A DNA stretch of 64,000 nucleotides from Bacillus sp. V3B (GTDB lineage: Bacteria > Bacillota > Bacilli > Bacillales > Cytobacillaceae): NCBI RefSeq assembly GCF_024494465.1, contig NZ_JAETXM010000001.1:310001-374000 (forward strand). The letters are read 5' to 3'. Position 1 is the stretch's first letter. Every line of letters begins with the position of its first letter. The translations under genes and the position numbers were made by a program. Shown here piece by piece: positions 35,591 to 44,909 of this stretch. The notes beneath the pieces are model-generated. The model did no database searches. It was not told where the DNA came from and saw only the letters and a list, made by a program, of their open reading frames with translations.

Positions 35591-36250
35591 ATGCCAGTAC
35601 GTGGAAAATTCGAAGGTGATTTGAAGGAATTACAACATAAATTAACTGAACTTGTTAAATTTGCTGATCAAGCCTTAGCTAACTCAATAGAAGCTCTTGA
35701 AACACATAATATTGAACTTGCTCTACAAATAATGGAAGATGATACGGTAGCAAATATTCTTTATGAGGAAATAAATGAATTTGCCGTTTTGTTAATTGCT
35801 AAGCAGCAGCCTGTAGCGATTGATTTACGAAGAATTATTATAGCTATAAAAATAGCAACAGATGTAGAGCGGATTGCTGATTTTGCCGTTAATATTGCAA
35901 AGTCAACGATTCGTATTGGACAAGAACCACATCTAAAGCCAATTGATCATTTGAAAAAAATGCATGAAATCACCTCTATTATGTTGAAAGAAGGGTTGAT
36001 TGCGTATCAACAAGAAGATACAAAGCTTGCCAAAAAAGTTGCTGAAATGGATGACCAAGTAGATTCTTTATATGGTGAGACGATTAAGGAATTGTTCAAA
36101 TTAAATAATGAAAAATCTGATAACCTTCCTCAAATCACACAAATGCTTTTTATTTGTCGTTTCTTGGAAAGGGCTGCAGACCATGTTACAAATATTGCCG
36201 AATACGTTTTTTACTTAGTAAAAGGGAAGCACTATGATCTTAACGAATAG
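35591..36250 (+). CDS. phoU: Phosphate signalling protein PhoU
   Basis: A 219-residue protein made of two three-helix bundles, each with the metal-binding pattern D/E-x3-D: EDDTVANILYEEI in the first and EMDDQVDSLYGETIKEL in the second, with IATDVERIADFAVNIAK and FLERAADHVTNIAEYV. It couples the Pst transporter to the PhoR kinase and prevents phosphate over-uptake. The start is ATG 35591 with AAGGGAG upstream; an in-frame GTG six codons earlier lies before the ribosome site. It closes the pst region. Confidence 0.92.
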   Translation: MPVRGKFEGDLKELQHKLTELVKFADQALANSIEALETHNIELALQIMEDDTVANILYEEINEFAVLLIAKQQPVAIDLRRIIIAIKIATDVERIADFAVNIAKSTIRIGQEPHLKPIDHLKKMHEITSIMLKEGLIAYQQEDTKLAKKVAEMDDQVDSLYGETIKELFKLNNEKSDNLPQITQMLFICRFLERAADHVTNIAEYVFYLVKGKHYDLNE

Positions 36251-36261
36251 AATAACAAATA

Positions 36262-36303
36262 AAAAAGATAAGGAGCAGCTGATATGCTGCTCCTTATCTT
36301 TTT
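36262..36303. terminator. Bidirectional terminator after phoU
   Basis: A perfect 18-bp stem (36262-36279 with 36286-36303; core GATAAGGAGCAGC) with A and T runs. The right arm covers the stop codon of the convergent gene. Confidence 0.88.
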
Positions 36304-36803
36304 GTAATCATATTAGCGATCTGTTCAAAACTCATTTGATTCGTCAGTGGAAATGAACCAAGTTGAATATCTGTATGATAACCATGATTAATTAAAAAAT
36401 TGGCAAAAGAAGTTTCATCTTGTACAATATGGTTCTGTGTCAGTATCTTTGCAATTTCGTTTGATGTCATTCCGCTAACAATTTCTAGTTGATAATTAAT
36501 AATCATATGAGCAGATTGATCATCGTCTACATCGTCTTCTTGGTTACTTTTATTTGGTTCCTCCACTTTTTCTTCTACTTGTTCCTGTGTAGGTATATCC
36601 TTTGGAATCGTTGCTTTTTCCTGCAATGTACTGTATTCAGAGTCTTCTAAAATAATATAGCCATTTTCCTCTAAAAAGGCTCTTGCCTCCTCTAGATCAT
36701 CTTCGTCCTGTTTTGTATCGTTCTGAAAAAAATAAAACAATCCAATTAGGAATATAGAAAGAAAGACACCAATCGCAAATGACCTCACATTCCGTTTATT
36801 CAT
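36294..36803 (-). CDS. Membrane-anchored protein with MltG-like N-domain sequence, no catalytic domain
   Basis: A 169-residue protein with an N-terminal membrane anchor (residues 8-26), an acidic linker rich in Glu, Asp and Gln (residues 28-98), and a C-terminal segment of 65 residues (SGMTSNEIAKILTQNHIV ... SFEQIANMITKR) that resembles the LysM-like lead domain of endolytic transglycosylase MltG. The MltG catalytic domain is absent, so it should bind rather than cut. The start codon overlaps the upstream gene by eight bases, so the two are cotranscribed. The exact function is unknown. Confidence 0.65.
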   Translation of the reverse strand: MNKRNVRSFAIGVFLSIFLIGLFYFFQNDTKQDEDDLEEARAFLEENGYIILEDSEYSTLQEKATIPKDIPTQEQVEEKVEEPNKSNQEDDVDDDQSAHMIINYQLEIVSGMTSNEIAKILTQNHIVQDETSFANFLINHGYHTDIQLGSFPLTNQMSFEQIANMITKR

Positions 36804-37179
36804 ACTTCTCGCCTCTAAATGAAAACTCCATTAGGATTCCTTGCACATCCTGAACGGGTAAGGATGACAGCTTAGCAATTTGCTCAATCGGTGTACCTTG
36901 CTGTGCTAATGACCAAACTTGATTTTTAATAATGTCATGAACGATCTTTTTATCTGAAGATCCCATTTGTGAAAGTGGTGGAGATAGTTCAATATCATTA
37001 ATAAGTAGTTCTTCCTCTAATACCTTTAATTTCTTCTTAATTTGATACAATTCCTGAAGCTGTTGCATAGAAAGTTGGTCAATTTCTTCACGAATTTCCT
37101 TATAAGGATCTTTGAGAAAAAAAGAAGTAAGGAAAAGTAAAATCGAAAATATGAATAGGCTGATTAAAATTGTTCCCAT
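36796..37179 (-). CDS. Membrane-anchored coiled-coil protein of unknown function
   Basis: A 127-residue protein: N-terminal membrane segment (MGTILISLFIFSILLFLTSFF), a coiled-coil of about 45 residues (EIREEIDQLSMQQLQELYQIK and on), and a C-terminal helix-turn-helix-like part (WSLAQQGTPIEQIAKLSSL) that is seen in phage-type and SwrB-like anchored proteins. I do not recognise a named family. It is the first gene of a two-gene unit with the MltG-like protein. Confidence 0.65.
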   Translation of the reverse strand: MGTILISLFIFSILLFLTSFFLKDPYKEIREEIDQLSMQQLQELYQIKKKLKVLEEELLINDIELSPPLSQMGSSDKKIVHDIIKNQVWSLAQQGTPIEQIAKLSSLPVQDVQGILMEFSFRGEKYE

Positions 37180-37495
37180 TAGATCACCTCATTAAATACA
37201 AGAATCAAAACTCATTTTACCACTATTTTTGACAAAGTTCGATGTTTTCAAATTAATTCTAATGAGTGGCCCATTAGATCAGCAATAGAAGAATGAGAGT
37301 GTTTGTAGAAAAAGATCTTTTGTATACTACATTGAGTAGGGAAATAATTTATCATAGGAAATGGTTTGTCTTTGCAGAATCCGACAAAATCCGTTTATTG
37401 TAGGCTCTTCCAATCCATGATACGATAGGGTTAATCAATAAATTTTATATTCTGATCATTTAAAATATAGTGTTATTTTCGGAAAGAGGTGCGCC
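37180..37495. other. Divergent intergenic region before the DUF4912 gene
   Basis: About 316 bases with no gene. TTGTATACTA at 37320-37329 fits the GntR-type motif of the accessory block, the only exact match I found outside it, and may be chance. Nothing else stands out. Confidence 0.4.
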
Positions 37496-38173
37496 ATGAT
37501 AGATGAAATTAAGAAGCTCCGCAGAAAAGGGCTTTCTTTTCGCAAAATTGCTGAAGAGTTAGACTCAACTGTCGGAAAAGTACAATATCAATGGAAAAAG
37601 CATAAAGAAAGTGAAAAAGTAGCAATCGCTACAGAGGAAACCGCAAGCCACTCGAACAAAATGAAGATTTGTACTCGCTTTTGGAAGAAACGAATTTTGG
37701 TACCGACAGAGCATCTTACAGCATGGATCATAGACAAAAATAAACTATTTGTTTATTGGAGACTTCTAGATGTGAAAAAGGATCTTGTATCTAGCTATTT
37801 TGATAAACCGTTCACAAGCTATCAACAAGTATTGAGAGTTTATGATGTAACAAATATTCTCTTTGATGGAAGCAATGCCCATCAAGTACAGGAAGTAGAA
37901 CTAAGTGAAAAACAAGGTATTTCTCTCCTAAATGAATTACAACCCAACCGTTGCTATATGACAGAACTTGGCGTTGAATTGTCAGATCATAAATTTTTTC
38001 CATTACTTCGGTCGAACGTGGTTCATATCCCTAGAACAGATGTAAAACAAGCAGGCAATTTTAAAAAAGATAGTGATCCTTTTTCTAAAAAGAAAAATTC
38101 GGTTCCGAATTGGGTTGAACATGTTAGTACATATAGTTATTATGAAAAAATGTTGAAAAGGGACGATGTATAA
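37496..38173 (+). CDS. DUF4912 protein with N-terminal helix-turn-helix-like region
   Basis: A 225-residue protein. Residues 1-40 (LRRKGLSFRKIAEELDSTVGKVQYQWKKH) look like a small helix-turn-helix. Residues 70-180 match the DUF4912 pattern, with WIIDKNKLFVYWRLLDV, LRVYDVTNI and the CYMTELGVE strand. The C terminus is Lys-rich. DUF4912 proteins occur beside glucan-synthesis genes (GH57 and GT4 or GT5) in Firmicutes and cyanobacteria and may bind polysaccharide. The stop overlaps the next start by one base, so it is translationally coupled to the glycosyltransferase. Confidence 0.7.
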   Translation: MIDEIKKLRRKGLSFRKIAEELDSTVGKVQYQWKKHKESEKVAIATEETASHSNKMKICTRFWKKRILVPTEHLTAWIIDKNKLFVYWRLLDVKKDLVSSYFDKPFTSYQQVLRVYDVTNILFDGSNAHQVQEVELSEKQGISLLNELQPNRCYMTELGVELSDHKFFPLLRSNVVHIPRTDVKQAGNFKKDSDPFSKKKNSVPNWVEHVSTYSYYEKMLKRDDV

Positions 38174-39723
38174 TGAATGCTCCTTTTTTACAATATATGG
38201 TTTTTGGCGATGTTTCATTTCTAGATTATTATAGTGAGCGTGAAGAAGAAAAACTATTTTCATTTACTGAGACATTTCTTTCCTTTCTTCATTTTACAAT
38301 GGAAGAAACTAGAGTATATAAACAAATGACGAGAGAATGGATGATGCTTTCCACGAGTTTTTTGTCCTATTATCAGGGCATTCAACATTATGCAAAAAGC
38401 TATATAGACTATTTTCAAAGTCTATATTTCTATTTAATAGAAGACGGTAATGAAGAAAGTGTAACAAAAAGAGAGACTGAATGGACCTTACTAAACCCTC
38501 TAAAATTCCCAACTGCTGAAGAGGAAATAGTAGACATGAGAGGTAAACGAAAAATTCTTGTTTTAACATGGGAGTTTCCACCACATATTGTGGGAGGGCT
38601 ATCTCGCCACGTATATGGTTTAACAAAGAGTTTAAGCAAGATGGGCTATGAGATTCATGTAATAACCGCTCGTCAAGAGCAATTGCCTGTTTATGAAAGG
38701 TCGGAGGGTGTATTTGTTCACCGTGTAAATCCATTAAATGAAAATGAAAAAGACTTTTTGATATGGATTGGCGGATTGAATATAGCACTTTCCGAAAAAG
38801 CAGAGACTTTAGCGCATACATATCAATTTGACTGTATTCATGCGCATGATTGGCTTGTGGGAGCAGCAGCTTCTGTGTTAAAAAATAGATTGGCTATTCC
38901 TTTAGTTACGACCATTCATGCAACTGAATTTGGACGCAATAATGGCATTTATACGGAAATGCAAAGCTTTATTCACGAAAAGGAAAGAAAGCTTGTTGAA
39001 CAATCCGATCAAATTATTGTTTGTAGTGATTATATGAAACAAGAAATACAGCAACTATTCAATCCTCCTATTGAGAAGGTGATTACTATTCCAAATGGCA
39101 TTGATAGTGAATCTGAAATAGTTGTTGGGCAGGAAGGAGTATTAAATGGTATCCCCATTGATCCTAGCCGTAAAATGATCTTTTCAATCGGTAGAATTGT
39201 GAAGGAAAAAGGCTTTGACACCCTTATTGAAACGGCTGCTATTTTGAAAAAGAAAGGTTCGAATATTTATTTCCTAATTGCTGGAAAAGGACCGATGCTC
39301 GATGAATATCGTCGTAAAGTAGATGAGTTACAACTAACAGACACTGTATTTTTTATCGGATTTGTTGACGATAACCAACGAAATAAATTATTTGAACATT
39401 GTGATATTACTGTTTTTCCTAGTTTATATGAGCCATTTGGAATTGTTGCTTTAGAATCCATGAAAGCGAATAAACCGACGATTGTTTCTAACACAGGTGG
39501 GTTAAAAGGAATTGTTCAACATTTAAAAACAGGTTTGCTTATGATACCGGGAAGTACGGATAGCTTAATTGAACAAATTATGCGATTATTGAACGATCCT
39601 AACTTAGCAAAGCAAGTTGGTGAAAATGGAAAAAGGATAGTTGAAAGTCTTTTTAGTTGGAATCGAGTTGCTGAAGAAACCAAAAGAGTATTCGAGGAAG
39701 TAAAGATAAATGGAAAACTATAA
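38173..39723 (+). CDS. Glycosyltransferase family 4 protein with N-terminal GH57-tail-like extension
   Basis: A 516-residue protein. Residues 125-510 form a GT-B glycosyltransferase: KILVLTWEFPPHIVGGLSRHV at the acceptor side, HAHDWLVGAAA, then SIGRIVKEKGFDTLIE and the donor-site EPFGIVALESMKANKPTIVS with the E-x7-E pattern. This is close to starch/glycogen-synthase-like GT4 enzymes. Residues 1-115 are different: helical, aromatic-rich (REWMMLSTSFLSYYQG ... HYAKSYIDYFQSLY), resembling the C-terminal helical tail of GH57/DUF1957 branching enzymes. It may be the remains of a fusion. Coupled to the DUF4912 gene. Confidence 0.75.
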   Translation: MNAPFLQYMVFGDVSFLDYYSEREEEKLFSFTETFLSFLHFTMEETRVYKQMTREWMMLSTSFLSYYQGIQHYAKSYIDYFQSLYFYLIEDGNEESVTKRETEWTLLNPLKFPTAEEEIVDMRGKRKILVLTWEFPPHIVGGLSRHVYGLTKSLSKMGYEIHVITARQEQLPVYERSEGVFVHRVNPLNENEKDFLIWIGGLNIALSEKAETLAHTYQFDCIHAHDWLVGAAASVLKNRLAIPLVTTIHATEFGRNNGIYTEMQSFIHEKERKLVEQSDQIIVCSDYMKQEIQQLFNPPIEKVITIPNGIDSESEIVVGQEGVLNGIPIDPSRKMIFSIGRIVKEKGFDTLIETAAILKKKGSNIYFLIAGKGPMLDEYRRKVDELQLTDTVFFIGFVDDNQRNKLFEHCDITVFPSLYEPFGIVALESMKANKPTIVSNTGGLKGIVQHLKTGLLMIPGSTDSLIEQIMRLLNDPNLAKQVGENGKRIVESLFSWNRVAEETKRVFEEVKINGKL

Positions 39724-39829
39724 CCCCGTTTAATAATTTAAAAACAGACTAGCATTTCCTTATGAAAAGTGATATTATAGAAAAGTCGTATGAGCGAACT
39801 AGCTTGAACATATTTTGGAGGGAAATGAC

Positions 39830-39979
39830 ATGCGTGTAAATATTACGTTGGCGTGCACAGAGTGCGGAGACCGTAACTATATTTCAAAAAAGAATAAACG
39901 GAATAATCCAGATCGTCTTGAGCTGAAGAAATATTGCCCAAGAGAAAAGCGTACAACTGCACATCGTGAAACAAAATAA
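39830..39979 (+). CDS. rpmG: Ribosomal protein L33
   Basis: A 49-residue L33 of the large ribosomal subunit: [37 protein letters not shown] and [10 protein letters not shown] at the end. It has CTEC and a single further Cys in KYCPREK, so one pair plus one, giving three of the four cysteines of the zinc-binding form. TTGGAGGGA lies 7 bases upstream. Same place as rpmGA in B. subtilis, before yqgN. Confidence 0.93.
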   Translation: MRVNITLACTECGDRNYISKKNKRNNPDRLELKKYCPREKRTTAHRETK

Positions 39980-40007
39980 GCAGCAGGACTTTCCTGCTGC
40001 TTTTTTT
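39979..40007 (+). terminator. Terminator after rpmG
   Basis: AGCAGCAGGA pairs with TCCTGCTGCT around a CTT loop, then a seven-base T-run. Confidence 0.92.
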
Positions 40008-40115
40008 GTTTTTTATAGTATAAAAAAATCTGTAGATCAGTAGATTTTATCCACATGAACAAAAATATTGCTCGACTGATGGAAGGTTCATTTTATCAAA
40101 GAAAGGACTATTTAA

Positions 40116-40691
40116 ATGAATGAAAAGCAAAGGTTGCGGAAAGAAATAAAAGAACGACTGCGTTCTATTCCAAAGGCATTATATGAACACCACTCTTATA
40201 CAATTGCCCAAACTCTTTACAAAGATCCATTGTGGATCTCTGCACATACAATCGGAATTACGATTTCGAATTCTCCTGAAGTTGATACATATCAAATTAT
40301 TCGTAAGGCCTGGGATGAAGGGAAAAGGATCGTGACTCCAAAATGCTTGCCTAAAGAGAGACAGATGGATTTTCGTGTATTAGATCGTTTTGATCAACTC
40401 GAATCTGTCTATTTTGGTTTACTTGAGCCGATTGAAGCGAAAACGAAGAAAGTGGATCCTGCTGAAATTGATCTTATGATCGTTCCTGGATTAGGCTTTG
40501 ATAAGAATGGATTTAGACTCGGTGTGGGAGGCGGATATTACGATCGATTTCTGAAAAAATATAGTGGGAATACTGTATCACTAGCTTTTCAGGAGCAAAT
40601 GGTTACTGATCTCCCAAAGGAAGTACATGATCTTCCTGTTGCAAAAATCATTACAAATGAAGGAAGATTTTCAGCTCCATGTCAAATGTAG
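40116..40691 (+). CDS. yqgN: 5-formyltetrahydrofolate cyclo-ligase
   Basis: A 191-residue enzyme that converts 5-formyl-THF to 5,10-methenyl-THF using ATP, returning a storage folate to one-carbon metabolism. Signatures: the N-terminal KQRLRKEIKERL, IGITISNSPEVDT, and the phosphate-binding block PGLGFDKNGFRLGVGGGYYDRFL. AAAGGAC lies before the ATG. Its last 13 bases overlap the start of the next gene. Confidence 0.92.
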   Translation: MNEKQRLRKEIKERLRSIPKALYEHHSYTIAQTLYKDPLWISAHTIGITISNSPEVDTYQIIRKAWDEGKRIVTPKCLPKERQMDFRVLDRFDQLESVYFGLLEPIEAKTKKVDPAEIDLMIVPGLGFDKNGFRLGVGGGYYDRFLKKYSGNTVSLAFQEQMVTDLPKEVHDLPVAKIITNEGRFSAPCQM

Positions 40692-41458
40692 TGGTTATCC
40701 TTTTCTTTATTACAGCAACAGTGACCTTGGGTTATTATTTTAAATTATTAACGATTTCTGGAGCCATCACAGCTTTTGTGGTTGGCTTTCTTGTTGTATT
40801 AGGTTTAGGTATGGAAGGATTAATGATCCTTGGTCTGTTTTTTACAAGTTCAAGCCTATGGTCGAAGATAAAGAGTGCGAAGAAAAGAAAAGCAGAGGAA
40901 TTACTGGTTAAAGGGTCACAACGTGATTGGCAACAAGTATTAGCAAATGGTGGGCTTGCAGCAGTGGCAAGCGCTTTATACTACTTGACAGGTGATTCTG
41001 TTTGGTTAATTGGATTCTGCATATGTCTTGCTGCTGCAAATTCAGATACATGGGCATCCGAAATTGGTTCCATGAGCAAAGGAAGGCCCGTCAATGTCAA
41101 AACATTCAAACGGTCTGAACGAGGAACATCTGGTGCGATAAGTCTACTAGGAACTTTTGCTGCGGGCGTTGGTTCATTTCTAATCGCGATAGCATCCTTT
41201 TTTCTTTTTGATTTAACTATCATTGAATTTTATTTTATTCTGATTTTTGGCTTTTTGGGTAATTTGGTTGATACGATCCTTGGCGCGTTTGTCCAAGCAA
41301 GTTATCAATGTTTAAATTGTGGAATTATAACAGAAAAGCAAACCCATTGCGGTATGAAAACGAAATTAATCAAAGGATTTCGCCTTTTAAATAATGATAC
41401 AGTTAATTTCCTTTCTGTTTTTTTTGCTCTAGTAATGGGAATGTTAATGATGAATTAA
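40679..41458 (+). CDS. DUF92 (TMEM19/VTE6-type) membrane protein
   Basis: A 259-residue membrane protein of the DUF92 family with six to seven hydrophobic segments. Family blocks are SSSLWSKIKSAKKRK, CLAAANSDTWASEIGSMSKGRP and GTSGAISLLGT. Plant VTE6 of this family phosphorylates phytyl phosphate, so a polyprenyl-phosphate kinase role is possible here; not shown. There is also a CLNCGI ... HCG cysteine group near the C terminus. It overlaps yqgN by 13 bases. Confidence 0.8.
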   Translation: MSNVVVILFFITATVTLGYYFKLLTISGAITAFVVGFLVVLGLGMEGLMILGLFFTSSSLWSKIKSAKKRKAEELLVKGSQRDWQQVLANGGLAAVASALYYLTGDSVWLIGFCICLAAANSDTWASEIGSMSKGRPVNVKTFKRSERGTSGAISLLGTFAAGVGSFLIAIASFFLFDLTIIEFYFILIFGFLGNLVDTILGAFVQASYQCLNCGIITEKQTHCGMKTKLIKGFRLLNNDTVNFLSVFFALVMGMLMMN

Positions 41459-41479
41459 TCGTTTACTATTTTGTAACAA

Positions 41480-41493
41480 TGATAACGATTTCA
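41480..41493 (+). promoter_or_regulatory. CcpA cre site upstream of ldh
   Basis: TGATAACGATTTCA fits every position of the consensus TGWNANCGNTNWCA. It lies about 40 bases before the -10 box of ldh, a place where CcpA usually activates transcription. Confidence 0.75.
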
Positions 41494-41529
41494 TGTTAAA
41501 AAGGAGTAAACGTTTTTGGAAAAATAGTG

Positions 41530-41557
41530 TATAATAATATTGTGAATTGATTCACAA
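41530..41557 (+). promoter_or_regulatory. ldh promoter -10 element and Rex operator
   Basis: TATAAT at 41530-41535 is followed by TTGTGAATTGATTCACAA at 41540-41557, an exact match to the Rex operator TTGTGAA-N4-TTCACAA. Rex should repress ldh until the NADH/NAD+ ratio rises. Confidence 0.88.
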
Positions 41558-41626
41558 ATAGTATTAAGCGTATTGTGATAAATTATGAATGAATTAATTA
41601 ATGTGAATGGTGAAAATACTATATGA

Positions 41627-42598
<972 letters not shown>

Positions 42599-42609
42599 AC
42601 GGTTTTGTC

Positions 42610-42640
42610 AAAGGGATTGTATTTGATCCCTTTTTGTTTT
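42610..42640 (+). terminator. Terminator after ldh
   Basis: AAAGGGAT pairs with ATCCCTTT across TGTATTTG, followed by TTGTTTT. Confidence 0.82.
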
Positions 42641-42735
42641 ATTCATACTGGAGAGATGAATGAATTCATTTTTCTTCTCTATTCATAGGATAAATGGAAG
42701 TGTTTTATCCCAAACTATTATAAGGAGGGATGTTG

Positions 42736-42930
42736 ATGTCAAGAATACTATCGATCTTTTTAATTGGTGTTGGTGGCTATTATTTATTTCAAAAACGGTT
42801 TCGTGTTCTAAATGTGATTCTTGGAAATACGATTATTCGGCGATTTTTTGTTGGTTTACTCATGAATATTCCCGCTATTAGAAGTCGTATGCTGGGATCT
42901 GTATTTTCACAAAACACAAAGCCAATATAA
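42736..42930 (+). CDS. yqgO: YqgO-like small membrane protein
   Basis: A 64-residue protein with one hydrophobic segment near the N terminus (ILSIFLIGVGGYYLF) and a basic C-terminal part (RSRMLGSVFSQNTK). The function is unknown. AGGAGG lies 7 bases before the ATG at 42736; an earlier in-frame ATG lies within the ribosome site. Position between yqgN and yqgP fits B. subtilis YqgO. Confidence 0.7.
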   Translation: MSRILSIFLIGVGGYYLFQKRFRVLNVILGNTIIRRFFVGLLMNIPAIRSRMLGSVFSQNTKPI

Positions 42931-42951
42931 GAGTGAGTAAGAAAGATATCC

Positions 42952-42977
42952 AAGACCCGATTTGGGTCTTTTTATTT
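42952..42977 (+). terminator. Terminator after yqgO
   Basis: AAGACCC pairs with GGGTCTT around GATTT, followed by TTTATTTT. Confidence 0.85.
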
Positions 42978-43068
42978 TGATATATAGTGGCAATTCCTTT
43001 ACGAATGAGCGGAAATTGCCTATAGTAAAAATAAAATAAGTAAGCCTATACAGAAAGTAGGGGGGAAT

Positions 43069-44607
43069 TTGAGTTTTCGAGAGGAATTTCTGTTTTGGAA
43101 ACTAGCACATTATTTCGTGAGTAAACATGAATATCGAATCGTACAATTGTCAAAAAGTCAAAAAGAACTTTGGCTCGAAAAAATGGAAAATAAAGAAGCA
43201 CAGGTCATTCGTATCCTCTTACATAATCTTGATTGGAGTAATTGGATGCAACGTGATATTCAAATGACATTAACGAATGGAGAAAGTATCCGTAAGCAGC
43301 TAAGGAAAAGATTCATAAATGTCATAAATATATATGTAACCCCTTATCCCCCTGTTGATGATTATCAATTTCGGGTAGAGAAACCATTATTACATCCTAA
43401 TGGTGAAAAAACAAAGTTAACTTCGGTTATATGTGATCGCCAAAATGGAGTCAAAAATATAGAAACGGTTATGGGGAGCTCGATCTCGATTGACTGGAAA
43501 GACGAATATGATGAGAGTGACGTTGAACGAGAAAAACAAGCAACCTTATCTTCAGCCAGCAAAAAAGTGAAATCAGAAAAGGATTTATTCGAAAATGGAA
43601 AACCCTTTTATACTTATATCTTTATCGCTATTCAATTAATCATTTTTTTTCTAATGGAAGCAGCTGGCGGTAGTACACACTCTTCAGTATTAATTGAATT
43701 TGGTGCTAAAGTAAACTCACTTATTTTAGAAGGTGAGTGGTGGCGGCTTTGGACTCCCATTGTACTCCATATTGGACTATTGCATTTAGTAATGAATACT
43801 TTAGCGTTATATTACCTTGGCCCAATGGTTGAGCGGCTCTTTGGGAATAGTCGCTTTCTGTTTATTTATCTATTTGCTGGATTTAGTGGTTCGTTAGGTA
43901 GTCTTCTATTTAGCCCTAATATTTCTGCAGGTGCAAGTGGAGCTATATTTGGTTGTTTTGGTGCATTGTTGTATTTTGGTACAGTATTTCCTAAGCTGTT
44001 TTTTCGAACAATGGGATTAAATATTCTCATCGTGATTGGGATTAATTTAGTATTTGGGTTTTCCATTTCTGGTATCGATAATGCAGGACATATTGGCGGT
44101 TTAATTGGTGGATTCCTTGCAGCAGCAATCGTTCATTTTCCTAAGAAAAAAAGAGTCTTTGTACAGCTTTCGACGTTTCTTTTTAGTTTAGTGCTCATTT
44201 ATGTTCTTTTTCAATATAGTTTTGCTCATTCTGGAGAGTTGATAAATGAGCAATCAGCTCTTATATTAGCTCAGGAATATGTTGAAAATGAGGATTATGA
44301 TAAAGCCAATGTGATGTTAAATGAATTTTTAAGTTCTCATGAAGGTACGGTGAATTCTCTTTTTCTTTTATCTTTTACAGAAATAAAAACAGGTAAGAAG
44401 GAAGAGGCAAAAGCACATTTACACGAAGTTATTGAAATGGAGTCTAATTTTCATGAAGCCTTTTATAATTTGGCGCTTATTTATTTAAGTGAGGGAAATT
44501 ATGTGCAAGCGAAAGGGTATGCAATGGAGGCGTCCGAAAAGCAACCTTCGAATGCCGACTATCAAAAATTAGTAAGAGAAATTACGGACTTGGAATCTGC
44601 ATCTTAG
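43069..44607 (+). CDS. gluP: Rhomboid intramembrane serine protease GluP with TPR region
   Basis: A 512-residue protein, B. subtilis YqgP/GluP in layout: a soluble N-terminal domain of about 175 residues, six to seven membrane segments, and a C-terminal tetratricopeptide region (ALILAQEYVENEDYDKANVML and HEAFYNLALIYLSEGNYVQAK). Catalytic residues are Ser290 in GASGAIFG and His341 in NAGHIGG; HLVMNTLALYYLG is the conserved lead-in. In B. subtilis it cleaves the magnesium transporter MgtE together with FtsH. TTG start with GGGGGGAA upstream. yqgQ and glcK follow. Confidence 0.94.
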   Translation: MSFREEFLFWKLAHYFVSKHEYRIVQLSKSQKELWLEKMENKEAQVIRILLHNLDWSNWMQRDIQMTLTNGESIRKQLRKRFINVINIYVTPYPPVDDYQFRVEKPLLHPNGEKTKLTSVICDRQNGVKNIETVMGSSISIDWKDEYDESDVEREKQATLSSASKKVKSEKDLFENGKPFYTYIFIAIQLIIFFLMEAAGGSTHSSVLIEFGAKVNSLILEGEWWRLWTPIVLHIGLLHLVMNTLALYYLGPMVERLFGNSRFLFIYLFAGFSGSLGSLLFSPNISAGASGAIFGCFGALLYFGTVFPKLFFRTMGLNILIVIGINLVFGFSISGIDNAGHIGGLIGGFLAAAIVHFPKKKRVFVQLSTFLFSLVLIYVLFQYSFAHSGELINEQSALILAQEYVENEDYDKANVMLNEFLSSHEGTVNSLFLLSFTEIKTGKKEEAKAHLHEVIEMESNFHEAFYNLALIYLSEGNYVQAKGYAMEASEKQPSNADYQKLVREITDLESAS

Positions 44608-44686
44608 AATCCTAGCTACCTTATCTTGAGCAGTTCGTTCTTTTGGATTATACTGATTTAAAATAAAATAGATGAGGATAATGAAA

Positions 44687-44899
44687 ATGAAGTCAATTTA
44701 TGATATACAGCAATATTTAAAAAAGTTTGGTACCATTATTTATATTGGAGATCGTATTGCAGATCTCGAATTAATGGAATCGGAAGTTCATGAACTTTAT
44801 CGATCTCAATTAATGGATACTCGTGATTATCAGACCGCTGTTTTATTGCTCCGGCATGAAATTCAGTTACTAAAAGAGAAAAATAAATCGTCATTTTGA
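44687..44899 (+). CDS. yqgQ: YqgQ family small protein
   Basis: A 70-residue protein of unknown function: MKSIYDIQQYLKKFGTIIYIGDRI at the start and a helical C terminus (QTAVLLLRHEIQLLKEK). I choose ATG 44687, 8 bases after TGAGGA, over two nearby in-frame ATGs. Between gluP and glcK exactly as in B. subtilis; the glcK start follows within 10 bases, so the genes are probably coupled. Confidence 0.85.
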   Translation: MKSIYDIQQYLKKFGTIIYIGDRIADLELMESEVHELYRSQLMDTRDYQTAVLLLRHEIQLLKEKNKSSF

Positions 44900-44909
44900 G
44901 GTGCTTATC

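Noticed and set aside
37320-37329. TTGTATACTA as a member of the GntR regulon
   Set aside because: Matches the pattern but lies 13 kb outside the block, before a glucan-type gene pair; a single match is expected by chance in AT-rich DNA.
41572-41590. Second Rex site (TTGTGATAAATTATGAA region) before ldh
   Set aside because: Only the left half fits; the right half differs at several positions.
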